Counted from the first letter of the stretch, positions 15,327 to 23,257 are shown. The stretch: 24,551 bases of DNA from CAZRZN01 sp964604565 (GCA_964604565.1 CAZRZN010000038.1:1-24551), one strand, 5' to 3'. Notes: a model not told the origin generated them from the sequence alone. Made by a program: numbers and translations.

Positions 15327-15376
15327 GTCGCATTCGACATGCATTGTCGCATTAGCGAATTGGCAAGAGCTTTGCC
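15327..15376. promoter_or_regulatory. Direct and inverted repeats in the hbd/DUF6473 divergent region
   Basis: GTCGCATT occurs twice (15327-15334 and 15346-15353), 19 bp apart. Between and overlapping them is CGACA-TGCAT-TGTCG (15335-15349). A second dyad, GGCAA-GAGCT-TTGCC (15362-15376), follows. Both lie in the 167-bp gap between divergent genes and may be regulator sites. Confidence 0.35.
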
Positions 15377-15415
15377 CGATTCTCCGTCTTGGGTGAGAAA
15401 AATCAGGTGAGTGTA

Positions 15416-16252
15416 ATGTCCGTACATGGTGGGGGCCATGGAGCTCTTGAATATTATCCGTGCCGATACGGCACGTCGCGCGTGCTGTTCCGCGGTCCGC
15501 GCAGGCAAATCGATCATGACTATATCGCGTTCCTTGGCGGAACGGAGACTTATGGCCGATTCATAGAATACCCCTTTCCCGCGCGGATCGAACAGCGGAT
15601 CAAGGTGGCTTGCGTGAACTTCGGGGTCGTGAATGCAGGTGTGGATCTATACCTGAACGATCCTGCCGTCATGGAAATCGTTGCGCTGGCAGAGGCCAAG
15701 GTCTTGCAGGTCATGGGCGCGCAGAACCTGTCGAACCGGTATTATTCGGTGCATCCGCGCCGAAACGACCGCTTTCTGCGCGCCTCGGATCGGTTGCAAT
15801 CGCTTTACCCGGAAGTGGACTTTACGGAGTTCCATTTTGTCCGGCACATGCTGGGCCGGTTGTCGCAGACATCCGAAGACCGGTTTGCCGAGGTCCTCGA
15901 TGAATTGCGCATGGCGTGGACGGCGCGCATGAAAAGCCTGGTGACCCAGCTGCGCGGACAGGTTGTGCTCACATGGTTCGCCGATCATCCGGTCCCCGAC
16001 GAGGTGCCGACGACGCTTGAGGGCGATCCGCTGTTCGTGAGCCGCGAAATGATCGAGACACTGCGCCCGCGCGTTTCCGAGGTGGTCGAGATTGTCGCTT
16101 CGGGCAAGGCGATGGAAGAAGGCACACGGGGCATGGTCTTCAGCGATTTCGAGGCCTGCGCGGCAGAGCAGCTTTTGGGAGCGCAGGCACATGATGAGGC
16201 AGCCGATGCGCTTGACAGGGTATTGCGGGGCTTGGCTGGCCCATTGTCCTGA
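15416..16252 (+). CDS. DUF6473 family protein, possible SGNH-like fold
   Basis: A 278-residue protein of a family frequent in Rhodobacteraceae that I recall as DUF6473; its function is unknown. The N-terminal YYPCRYGTSRVLFRGPRR is typical. Three segments are spaced like SGNH-hydrolase blocks: FLGGTETYG (39-47, where a catalytic Ser would be Thr43), VNFGVVNAGVDLYL (67-80) and QVMGAQNLSNR (98-108). A DFE...AH segment lies near the C-terminus (244-259), where the catalytic Asp-His of SGNH enzymes would be. This is an inference from motif shape. No signal peptide or membrane helix is present, so it should act in the cytoplasm. The start at 16 bp after AGGTGAG is chosen because the family begins there. 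The gene ends at a strong terminator shared with etfA. Confidence 0.75.
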   Translation: MSVHGGGHGALEYYPCRYGTSRVLFRGPRRQIDHDYIAFLGGTETYGRFIEYPFPARIEQRIKVACVNFGVVNAGVDLYLNDPAVMEIVALAEAKVLQVMGAQNLSNRYYSVHPRRNDRFLRASDRLQSLYPEVDFTEFHFVRHMLGRLSQTSEDRFAEVLDELRMAWTARMKSLVTQLRGQVVLTWFADHPVPDEVPTTLEGDPLFVSREMIETLRPRVSEVVEIVASGKAMEEGTRGMVFSDFEACAAEQLLGAQAHDEAADALDRVLRGLAGPLS

Positions 16253-16284
16253 GAAAGGCTGCGCAACCAAGCCCCCAAACGCAT

Positions 16285-16309
16285 AAGGCCCGCCGAACAG
16301 GCGGGCCTT
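16285..16309. terminator. Bidirectional terminator between DUF6473 gene and etfA
   Basis: AAGGCCCGCC (16285-16294), loop GAACA and GGCGGGCCTT (16300-16309) make a perfect 10-bp stem. T-containing tails follow on both strands (TTTGCGCATTTTG on plus). It lies between convergent genes, so it can end both transcripts. Confidence 0.82.
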
Positions 16310-16343
16310 TGCGCATTTTGCGGAACGAAATCCGCCGGGGGGC

Positions 16344-17270
16344 TCACAGCTTGTCGGTCAGTTCCGGGACAGCCGTAAACAGGTCTGCGACAAGTCCGTA
16401 GTCCGCAACCTGAAAGATCGGCGCTTCCTCGTCCTTGTTGATGGCGACGATGACTTTTGAGTCCTTCATCCCGGCGAGATGCTGGATCGCGCCCGAAATT
16501 CCGACTGCAACATAAAGATCGGGCGCCACGACCTTGCCCGTCTGGCCGACCTGCCAATCGTTCGGGGCAAAGCCCGAATCGACCGCGGCACGGGAGGCGC
16601 CCACAGCGGCGTTCAGCTTGTCCGCCAGCTTTTCGATGATCGCGAAATCTTCCTGGCTGCCGACACCGCGCCCACCGGACACGACAACGCCTGCAGAGGT
16701 CAGTTCAGGGCGATCACTTGCGGCGACCTTGTCCTCGACCCACTCCGAAAGCGCGGGGTTCTCGCCCGTGGCGATGCTTTCCACCGGGGCTGCCCCGCCG
16801 GTCGCAGCGGCATCGAATGTCGACGTTCTGAAGGTGATGACCTTTTTCGCATCGCTGGATTTGACGGTCTGAAGTGCGTTTCCGGCATAAATCGGACGCT
16901 CGAAGGTATCCGCGTCGCTCACGGCGGTCACATCCGTCAGCACCATGACGTCCAGCAGCGCGGCAACGCGCGGCAGGATGTTCTTGGCGTCTGTCGTGGC
17001 GGGCGCGACGATGTGGCTGTAATCTCCGGCCAACGAGGCAATCAGCGCTGCAACCGGTTCCGCCAGACGGTGGCCGTAAAGATCGTCCTCCGCCAACAAT
17101 ACCTTGGTGACGCCCTCGATGGTCGCAGCTTCGTCGGCGGCGGCCTTGGCCGTGGCTCCGACGGCAAGAACGGTCACGTCACCCAGCGCCGTGGCGGCGG
17201 TCACGGTCTTGGCGGTGGCGTCCATCGACAGGACCCCATCGGTAATTTCGGCAATCAGTAGAACGGCCAT
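16344..17270 (-). CDS. etfA: Electron transfer flavoprotein, alpha subunit
   Basis: A 308-residue FAD-binding subunit of ETF, which takes electrons from acyl-CoA and related dehydrogenases and passes them to ETF:quinone oxidoreductase. The C-terminal FAD domain holds VVSGGRGVGS, then VGQTGKVVAPDLYVAVGISGAIQHLAG (as overlapping blocks), INKDEEAPIFQVADYG and GLVADLF, all diagnostic. The N-terminal domain begins MAVLLIAEI. Its ATG overlaps the etfB stop by one base (TGATG) with AAGGGA 8 bp upstream, so the two subunits are made in step. The bidirectional terminator closes the unit. Confidence 0.97.
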   Translation of the reverse strand: MAVLLIAEITDGVLSMDATAKTVTAATALGDVTVLAVGATAKAAADEAATIEGVTKVLLAEDDLYGHRLAEPVAALIASLAGDYSHIVAPATTDAKNILPRVAALLDVMVLTDVTAVSDADTFERPIYAGNALQTVKSSDAKKVITFRTSTFDAAATGGAAPVESIATGENPALSEWVEDKVAASDRPELTSAGVVVSGGRGVGSQEDFAIIEKLADKLNAAVGASRAAVDSGFAPNDWQVGQTGKVVAPDLYVAVGISGAIQHLAGMKDSKVIVAINKDEEAPIFQVADYGLVADLFTAVPELTDKL

Positions 17271-18028
17271 CAGACGAGTCCCTTCTCTTTGAGCTTGCTT
17301 ACCAGTTCCTCGACCGAGCCGACCATCTCGCCAGCGGCGCGGGCGGCGGGTTCGGTGGTGGAGATGATTTCGAGACGCGGCGCCACGTCAACGCCATAGT
17401 CCGCCGGTGTTTTTTCATCCATCGGCTTCTTCTTGGCCTTCATGATGTTCGGCAACGAGGCATAGCGCGGCTCGTTCAGGCGCAGGTCGGTCGAGATGAT
17501 GGTGGGCATCTTGACCTTGACGGTCTGCAACCCGCCGTCGACCTCACGGGTGACAACGGCATTGTCCCCGTCGATGTCGATCTGATTGGCATACATGGCC
17601 TGCGACCAGCCGAGGAGGGCCGACAACATCTGGCCGGTGGCGCCAAGGTCGTTGTCGATGGCTTGCTTGCCGCACAGGACGAGGCCGGGCTCTTCTTCCT
17701 TGATCACGGCGGCCAGGATCTTGGCTACGGCGAGCGGCTCGATGTCCGTATGGACATCGTCGGCAGCGACGACGAGGATGGCGCGGTCCGCGCCCATGGC
17801 AAGGGCCGTGCGCAGGGTTTCCTGGCTTTGCTTGACGCCGATCGACACGGCGATCACCTCGGTGGCCTTGCCGGCTTCCTTCAGGCGGATCGCCTCTTCT
17901 ACCGCGATCTCGTCGAAGGGGTTCATCGACATCTTGACGTTTGCCAGATCGACACCCGATCCATCCGCCTTTACGCGAACTTTCACGTTGTAATCGATCA
18001 CGCGCTTGACGGGCACTAGCACCTTCAT
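17270..18028 (-). CDS. etfB: Electron transfer flavoprotein, beta subunit
   Basis: The 252-residue AMP-binding subunit of ETF. It starts MKVLVPVKRVIDYNVKVRV, the standard EtfB N-terminus. The middle has MSMNPFDEIAVEEAIRLKE and LCGKQAIDNDLGATGQML, with the AMP-binding signature, and the C-terminal LPNIMKAKKKPMDEKT is conserved. The ATG at 18028 has GAGGAGA about 9 bp upstream, better than a start 24 bp earlier. It overlaps etfA by one base. Its promoter must lie within the 242 bp up to the end of the M48 protease gene; no clear boxes were picked out. Confidence 0.97.
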   Translation of the reverse strand: MKVLVPVKRVIDYNVKVRVKADGSGVDLANVKMSMNPFDEIAVEEAIRLKEAGKATEVIAVSIGVKQSQETLRTALAMGADRAILVVAADDVHTDIEPLAVAKILAAVIKEEEPGLVLCGKQAIDNDLGATGQMLSALLGWSQAMYANQIDIDGDNAVVTREVDGGLQTVKVKMPTIISTDLRLNEPRYASLPNIMKAKKKPMDEKTPADYGVDVAPRLEIISTTEPAARAAGEMVGSVEELVSKLKEKGLV

Positions 18029-18270
18029 CTGCGAGTCTCTCCTCAGATCCAAATTTGCACGGGCGGACCCGCACGCTGTTCCTTAAAAGGCGGTTTAGCG
18101 CGGGGGGCCGAGTGGAAACAGCGAAAAATCGTCGCGTTTCGGTCTGTCCCCGCCCTTGTGACGGAACGTTCGACCTTCATCGCGGCATGTCTCAGCGGCG
18201 TCGAGGTATGCGCCATCCGCCCCGGTGCCGAAGTCCGCCGCCTGCTTGCAGGGGCTGAACGCCTTGCGGG

Positions 18271-19389
18271 TCACTCGCAAATCTTGCGCAACGCCTGCCA
18301 TTCGGCCGGGTCCAGAACTGGGCGGGTTCCGACCTGCACGGAGGCAAAATCGCGCGCTTGTGCCGCGCGTTCTGCCGTTACCGGATGCGTCGACAGATAG
18401 GCGGGCAGGTCCATCGCGTCCATTTCGTCAAGCCTGTTGAAAAACCGCGCAAAGCCCTTTGCGCTCACGTCAGCCGCGTTCAAAAGCTGCAAGGCAAAGA
18501 TGTCGGCCTCGGCTTCGGCCGCGCGCGTATAGCCGGCAGAGATCATGTGCTCGCCGATCAGGGCAATGGCGGCGCCGCCGGTGAAATCCCCCAGCACCAT
18601 GGTCAAAAGACCGGCAGAGCCCGCCGCGCGCAGCGCGTTTCGCGTCGCATCGCGCGACTCGACATGGCCAATTTCATGCGCAAGCACGGCGGCAACCTCA
18701 TCAGGCCCATCCGCCATGTCCAGAAGTCCGCGCAACATTACCACCTGCCCGCCGGGGGCCGCAAAGGCGTTGACCATCTCATGGTCAAAGACCTGCACCG
18801 CGATGTCGTATTGCATGTCCCGGCCGTCGGTCAGTCTGCTCAGCATGGCCTCCAGCGCCGCTTCTCCCGCGGGCGACTCGCAGCGCAGGGTGCCGAAACC
18901 GGATCCGCCAAGGAGCCGTTCCATCTGCGCGGTCACGGTCTTGCCAAAAGCCACTTCGCGCTCCACCGGGATCAGTTGCGCCAGAGTATTGGCCATGGCG
19001 GGCAGGATGACGAACAACATCAGCGCCGTCGCCGCAATGGCGCCGCCCGCGTAGGTGAGAATCCTTTTCCAGATGCCGGGGTGCAGGTCTGCCTTGAACA
19101 GGCCGAGCCGGGTGCGGCGCATCCAGTCGATCAACTGCGGGTCGAGGATGATCAACCGCGCTGGATCGCGGGGCGCCTCGTCGTCCGTGTCGGCCCGGCG
19201 GGTCAATGTCAGGCGGGTCTTGTCGGCGGTGTCCGCCAGTGCACGCAGATCCATCAGTGGCCAGCGCAACGGCTCGTCCAGCGCATCGCCCGAAATGATC
19301 AGCGCCAGCCGATCTTCCGACAGGGCGACATGAACATCATGCCGCCCGGCCGTGAGGCCGTCGAAGAAATGCGCCTCTGTGCGTTGCAT
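18271..19389 (-). CDS. M48 family zinc metalloprotease, membrane anchored (copy A)
   Basis: A 372-residue protein with an N-terminal beta-rich cytoplasmic domain (about 1-90, FFDGLTAGRHDVHVAL), one transmembrane helix (about 110-130) and a C-terminal M48 peptidase domain, probably periplasmic. The zinc motif HEIGH is His238, Glu239, His242; the third ligand is Glu292 in EAEAD. This is the layout of M48 proteases with a small N-terminal domain of the DUF7092 type, as I recall it. All catalytic residues are intact. It ends with EWQALRKICE, shared with copy B. The ATG overlaps the stop of the DUF898 gene by one base (TGATG). The substrate is unknown; quality control of envelope proteins, as for BepA or HtpX, is one possibility. 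The adjacent DUF898 protein is another. Confidence 0.88.
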   Translation of the reverse strand: MQRTEAHFFDGLTAGRHDVHVALSEDRLALIISGDALDEPLRWPLMDLRALADTADKTRLTLTRRADTDDEAPRDPARLIILDPQLIDWMRRTRLGLFKADLHPGIWKRILTYAGGAIAATALMLFVILPAMANTLAQLIPVEREVAFGKTVTAQMERLLGGSGFGTLRCESPAGEAALEAMLSRLTDGRDMQYDIAVQVFDHEMVNAFAAPGGQVVMLRGLLDMADGPDEVAAVLAHEIGHVESRDATRNALRAAGSAGLLTMVLGDFTGGAAIALIGEHMISAGYTRAAEAEADIFALQLLNAADVSAKGFARFFNRLDEMDAMDLPAYLSTHPVTAERAAQARDFASVQVGTRPVLDPAEWQALRKICE

Positions 19390-20606
19390 CAGATCGCGCC
19401 ACCCACATCCAGCGCATCGGCGAAGCCTTCGGCATCTATGCCGGTCTCCGTCTCGCGCTGAGCGATGCGGTCAAGGGCGCTGCCGTTCTCGATCCGGATG
19501 GTCTGGATGTAATGCGCAAGGATCGGCTGTGTGATCAGGACCATGCCGAGCGCCTGGACCAGCACCAGCGCCACCAAGTAGCCGATACCGATCAGGCTAA
19601 GCAGGACGACCGTCCCGACCATGCCCGCGCCCTCCAGCAACGGAATGAAGGCCGCGCCGAGCGCGCCGACGATGCCGAACGCGACAGTGGCCAACAGGCC
19701 CAGCAGGAGGCCGCCAAGCACGTATGCCTTTATCACCGTCCCGGTGCGCGGTTCTGCGGCAAAGCCGATCTCTTTTCCCAGAACCTTGTGGTCGGTGAGA
19801 TAGGCAAAGGACCGCACGGCATAGTAGATCGCGCCGATGACGATCCAGACAGACCCCACAGCAACGGCCAGCCCGCCAAGAAAGGCAAACCATGCAGAAC
19901 TCATGACACCCGCAGCCACCAGAAGGGTGCCCAGCACCAGCAAACCAATGCCGATCAGCACATGCTTCAAAGCTGGAAACAACTCTGTCCAGTTTCCTGT
20001 CTGGACAAAACGCGCAGTGCCATAATAGCTGCGGTCCGCCATGTATTTCTCCAGTTTGAAGGTCAGCAGCGGGGTCAGGATGCCCAGTGTGAGGGCTGTC
20101 AGCAGGCCGTAGCCGATCGCACGCAGCACATAGCCCCACGCGCCTTTTTCCATGCCGAAGCGGATTCCACGAAATCGGGTGCGCGCCATCTTGTAGCGCC
20201 GCGCGCGGTAGATCGCATAAAGCACGAAGGGCAGCACAGCGAAGGCGGTGATGTATATGGCCACGATCTGGGCAATCATCTGCTGCGGCGACGCGGTTTC
20301 CGGGTCCACCATGATGTTGAGCCCGGCGAAAAACAGAACCATCTGGATGAGTCCGACATAGATCGCCAGAAAAACGATGGCGATCAGAAAGCCAAGGAAC
20401 TTTTCAAGGCCCGTGCCGGTGTATTCGAAGGTGTCGCCATCCGCACTGACCGAGGACCAGATGTATTTGCGGATCCGTGTCTTTTGCCAGAACCTGTAAA
20501 TGCCCAGTGTCACTACGGTCAGCAGGCCGGTCCGGAAGGTGAGCCCAAGCAGAGGCTCCCTCTCTCCAGCGTAGCGCAGCGTCATGATGTCTTGATCGGA
20601 GTTCAT
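19389..20606 (-). CDS. DUF898 (YjgN-like) multi-pass membrane protein (copy A)
   Basis: A 405-residue inner-membrane protein with about eight hydrophobic segments. Each half opens with a similar repeat: GLLTVVTLGIYRFWQKTRIRKYIW (near 27-50, as one unit) and GLLTALTLGILTPLLTFKLEKYM (near 167-189), the internal duplication of the YjgN/DUF898 family. The basic-aromatic stretch YRFWQKTRIRKY marks the family. YYGTARF (about 194-200) follows the second unit. The C-terminus IDAEGFADALDVGGAI is almost the same as in copy B. The function of YjgN proteins is unknown. Coupled to the M48 gene by a TGATG junction, with GTGGGTGG in its last codons as ribosome binding site. No paired partner other than the protease is seen. 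Confidence 0.86.
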   Translation of the reverse strand: MNSDQDIMTLRYAGEREPLLGLTFRTGLLTVVTLGIYRFWQKTRIRKYIWSSVSADGDTFEYTGTGLEKFLGFLIAIVFLAIYVGLIQMVLFFAGLNIMVDPETASPQQMIAQIVAIYITAFAVLPFVLYAIYRARRYKMARTRFRGIRFGMEKGAWGYVLRAIGYGLLTALTLGILTPLLTFKLEKYMADRSYYGTARFVQTGNWTELFPALKHVLIGIGLLVLGTLLVAAGVMSSAWFAFLGGLAVAVGSVWIVIGAIYYAVRSFAYLTDHKVLGKEIGFAAEPRTGTVIKAYVLGGLLLGLLATVAFGIVGALGAAFIPLLEGAGMVGTVVLLSLIGIGYLVALVLVQALGMVLITQPILAHYIQTIRIENGSALDRIAQRETETGIDAEGFADALDVGGAI

Positions 20607-20705
20607 TGTCTTTGTCTCTTTCTGGCAGGCACGGGCGCGACGTGGTGCATTGCGGCAGGATGCGATGGCGGCCGCCAGTCGTAAAGTCGGGAAAGCCTGT
20701 CCCGA

Positions 20706-20739
20706 TGCCCCTCAGGCGCCGGTGGTACACCAAGGGGCA
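20706..20739. terminator. Terminator-like stem between the two DUF898-M48 modules
   Basis: TGCCCCT (20706-20712) and AGGGGCA (20733-20739) can form a 7-bp stem, with the small dyad GGTG-GTA-CACC inside the loop. There is no T-run, so it may be a weak or Rho-assisted end of module B, or an operator for module A. Confidence 0.3.
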
Positions 20740-20780
20740 GACTGCGCAACCCGTTGCCCGTTGCCGCGGCAGGACGGGGG

Positions 20781-21905
20781 TCAATACAGTGTGCCGCTTT
20801 CGCAGATCGCTTTCAGCGCCTGCCATTCCTCTCGGGCGAGCAGCGGGCGCGGGCGAAAGCCCGATGGCACGGCCTCGCGGGCGGCGGCGATACGGTCGCC
20901 GAGCGCGGGATGTGACAGAAAATGCGCGATAAATCCTTCTGCCTCGCCGCCGATGTCCCGGAAACGCTCGAATATCGCTGCAAGCGCGGCGGGCGACACC
21001 TGGGCCTTGCGCATCATGTCATGGGCAAAGACATCGGCCGCCGCCTCGGCATCCTGACTGTATTGGGCCTCGATCAGTTGCTCGGCAAGCAGGAGAACGA
21101 TGGCGCCGCCCGCGAAATCGCCAAACAGCAGTCCCAGAACGCCGATGGATCCTGCCGACCGCAGCGCGTGGCGCGTGGGGTCGCGGCTGACGACGTGACC
21201 GATCTCATGCGCAAAGACGGCGGCCAATTCCTCCGGCGTGCCAGCTTCGTCGATCAAACCGCGGAAAAAGACGATATGCCCGCCGGGCAGGGCAAAGGCG
21301 TTGACCATTCCGTGATCCAGAACATGCAAGGTCAGATCGACGGGGGGGTCCATCGTATCCGTCAACCGCTCCTCGATCTTTTGCAGTGCGGCCTCGCCAT
21401 AGGGAGCCGTGCAAAAACGGACCGGCTGCAAACCTGTCTCATCCATCGCCTCGCGGATCTGCGTCAGGGTCACCTCGCCCAATGCCTGCTCGCCCTGGGG
21501 CGGAATGTAATCCGCCAATTGATCCGCCATGGTCGGCACGAGCACCAGAAGGATCAGCGCGACAGAGGCGACCGCGGCAAAGGCCCATGCCAACAGGCGC
21601 CCGCGGCGCGCCGTCGGCGCGATCCGGGCGCGATTGGGCAGATGCGCCCGTATGCCTGCGTCCCGGATCACCAGCCGCGCCAGCGGATCTGCGCTGTGCC
21701 GCAGGATGATCAGATCGCCGCCCGCGAGATCGGGCAACTCCCGGATTTCGTGGAGTGGCCAGTCGATCCCCTGACCGGTCAGCCTGTGTCGCTCTTCGTC
21801 GATCCGGAGGCCCACGGGGACCGCCTCGGCGGACCGGCCATCGAAATGGACACCCTCGGTCTCATAGAGGGGCGGCGTGCCGCCTGGATGACGCGGGGCG
21901 CTCAC
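20781..21905 (-). CDS. M48 family zinc metalloprotease, membrane anchored (copy B)
   Basis: A 374-residue paralogue of the protease at 18271-19389, with the same layout: cytoplasmic N-terminal domain (VHFDGRSAEAVPVGL, about 19-33), one transmembrane helix (about 105-124) and the M48 domain. HEIGH gives His233, Glu234 and His237; Glu287 in EAAAD is the third ligand. Segments such as VNAFALPGGHIVFFRGLID and RDPTRHALRSAGS align without gaps to copy A. The C-terminus EWQALKAICESGTLY extends copy A by five residues. It starts at GTG in a GTGA overlap with the upstream DUF898 gene, and GGGAG 7 bp before it lies in the codons of that gene. Its N-terminus carries about ten extra residues rich in Pro and Gly. 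Substrate unknown. Confidence 0.88.
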   Translation of the reverse strand: MSAPRHPGGTPPLYETEGVHFDGRSAEAVPVGLRIDEERHRLTGQGIDWPLHEIRELPDLAGGDLIILRHSADPLARLVIRDAGIRAHLPNRARIAPTARRGRLLAWAFAAVASVALILLVLVPTMADQLADYIPPQGEQALGEVTLTQIREAMDETGLQPVRFCTAPYGEAALQKIEERLTDTMDPPVDLTLHVLDHGMVNAFALPGGHIVFFRGLIDEAGTPEELAAVFAHEIGHVVSRDPTRHALRSAGSIGVLGLLFGDFAGGAIVLLLAEQLIEAQYSQDAEAAADVFAHDMMRKAQVSPAALAAIFERFRDIGGEAEGFIAHFLSHPALGDRIAAAREAVPSGFRPRPLLAREEWQALKAICESGTLY

Positions 21906-23089
21906 AGTGAGGCTCCCACATCGAGGGCTTCTGCAAAGCCTTCGGCCTCGATGTGTTCATCCCGGGGGCGTTGGCGCACGGCGGCCAGATTGTCCGCCCC
22001 CTCGATGCGCAGCCCCCTTGCATAGTGCCGGGTCAAGGGCAGCGTCACCCAGGCCTGCGAAAGGGCGGACCATACCAGGAAAATGGCAAAATAGCTCATC
22101 ACCGAAAGGCCGATCAGCATCCAGCGTTCCGCATCGGCGATGATCGAAGGAACATCAAGGCCCATGTCTGTCAGCGTGCCCATCGACTGCAACGAGAAAA
22201 AGAACACCGCCAGAAAAGCCGTGGGAACAGCCGCCACGACAAGCGTCGCGAGATAGCCGAAGAAGAGGATCAGAAAGACATGAAAGGCGCTCGCTTCAAG
22301 CCTTAGACGCATGTCACCCAATCGTTTTTCCGCGGTCAGCCGTTTCAGCGTCTCCACCCGGTAATAGACCATCGCAAAGATGCCCAGCAGCGCGGCGGCC
22401 ACGGATCCGGTCAGGGCCAGCGGGGCCTGTCCGATCCCCCACAGGATGCCGCAGACCACGACCAGCCCCAGAACGACGAAATGCCATTTCATCGCGCCGA
22501 ACAGCATGGTCCATGTGCCGCCCTGTTCAAATTTCCGGTCCCCGTACCATGTGCGATCCGTCCGGTATTTCTCCAGCTTGTAGGTCATGCGCGGCCAGAG
22601 AAGACCCAGAGTGATGAGGGCTAGGAATCCATGCCAGACAGCCCGCAGCGCAAATCCCCATGCCCCCGGCGCCAGACCAAAGCGCAGGCCCATCCACCGC
22701 GTACGCGCCAGAACATACCGCCGGGCCCGGTAACGTGCGTAGAACCAGATCGGAAAAACGCCGACAAGGCTGAGGAGATAGGCCGCGACATTGCCCTGAA
22801 AGATTGAAAAGCTGATAAACATGAGCAAGAGGTTCACGACCCCGATGTAAAAGGCAAGGATCACCACGGCGATCAGGAAGCCCAACAGCTTCTCGTAGGG
22901 GTCGCCGACATATTCCAGTGGATGACCACCCGGCCGGATGGCGGACCAGTACCAACGGCGGATGCGGGTCTTTTGCCAGAAACGATACAGGCCCAGCGTC
23001 AGAACCGTCAGCACGCCGGTCCACAATGTCAGTCTGAAAATCCGCCAGCGACTGCCCGAAAACAGCGTTTGCATCGCCGTGCGGCGCAT
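21902..23089 (-). CDS. DUF898 (YjgN-like) multi-pass membrane protein (copy B)
   Basis: A 395-residue paralogue of the protein at 19389-20606. The first unit GVLTVLTLGLYRFWQKTRIR and the second unit with LALITLGLLWPRMTYKLEKY have the same spacing as in copy A. WYGDRKFEQGGTWTMLF corresponds to YYGTARFVQTGNWTELF there. The C-terminus is IEAEGFAEALDVGASL. Start is uncertain: ATG at 23089 and ATG at 23074 both lack a well-placed Shine-Dalgarno, and a TTG at 23149 would add 20 residues rich in polar and Gly/Ala residues with no family match. It is the first gene of the module pair and so probably carries the promoter, in the region with the 16-bp palindrome. Function unknown. Confidence 0.84.
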   Translation of the reverse strand: MRRTAMQTLFSGSRWRIFRLTLWTGVLTVLTLGLYRFWQKTRIRRWYWSAIRPGGHPLEYVGDPYEKLLGFLIAVVILAFYIGVVNLLLMFISFSIFQGNVAAYLLSLVGVFPIWFYARYRARRYVLARTRWMGLRFGLAPGAWGFALRAVWHGFLALITLGLLWPRMTYKLEKYRTDRTWYGDRKFEQGGTWTMLFGAMKWHFVVLGLVVVCGILWGIGQAPLALTGSVAAALLGIFAMVYYRVETLKRLTAEKRLGDMRLRLEASAFHVFLILFFGYLATLVVAAVPTAFLAVFFFSLQSMGTLTDMGLDVPSIIADAERWMLIGLSVMSYFAIFLVWSALSQAWVTLPLTRHYARGLRIEGADNLAAVRQRPRDEHIEAEGFAEALDVGASL

Positions 23090-23225
23090 ATCCTGTGCCT
23101 TGCATCCCGCCTGCGGGGCCGCGCCCGGTGATGTCTCGACACTGTCCAAGATTCTGCCCGCCGCGTCCCGCTGTCCGGTGCCAGATTGGCGGTTAGGTTG
23201 GCATCGCGCAACTCCCGCCTTTTCG

Positions 23226-23257
23226 CGATCCGATCGGATCGTCCTTCGCCCGGCGAA
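23226..23257. promoter_or_regulatory. Perfect 16-bp palindrome and adjacent 13-bp dyad upstream of module B
   Basis: CGATCCGATCGGATCG (23226-23241) is its own reverse complement over all 16 bases. Four bases on, TTCGCC-C-GGCGAA (23245-23257) forms a second dyad. They lie 137 bp or more upstream of the DUF898 copy B start, a suitable place for an operator. No A+T-rich promoter was seen beside them. Confidence 0.45.

Noticed and set aside
18358..22025. Long plus-strand open frames of 367-390 codons (18358-19461, 19512-20684, 20922-22025)
   Set aside because: They are antisense to the M48 and DUF898 genes and give Arg/Gln/His-rich proteins without domains. Their parallel occurrence only reflects the module duplication.
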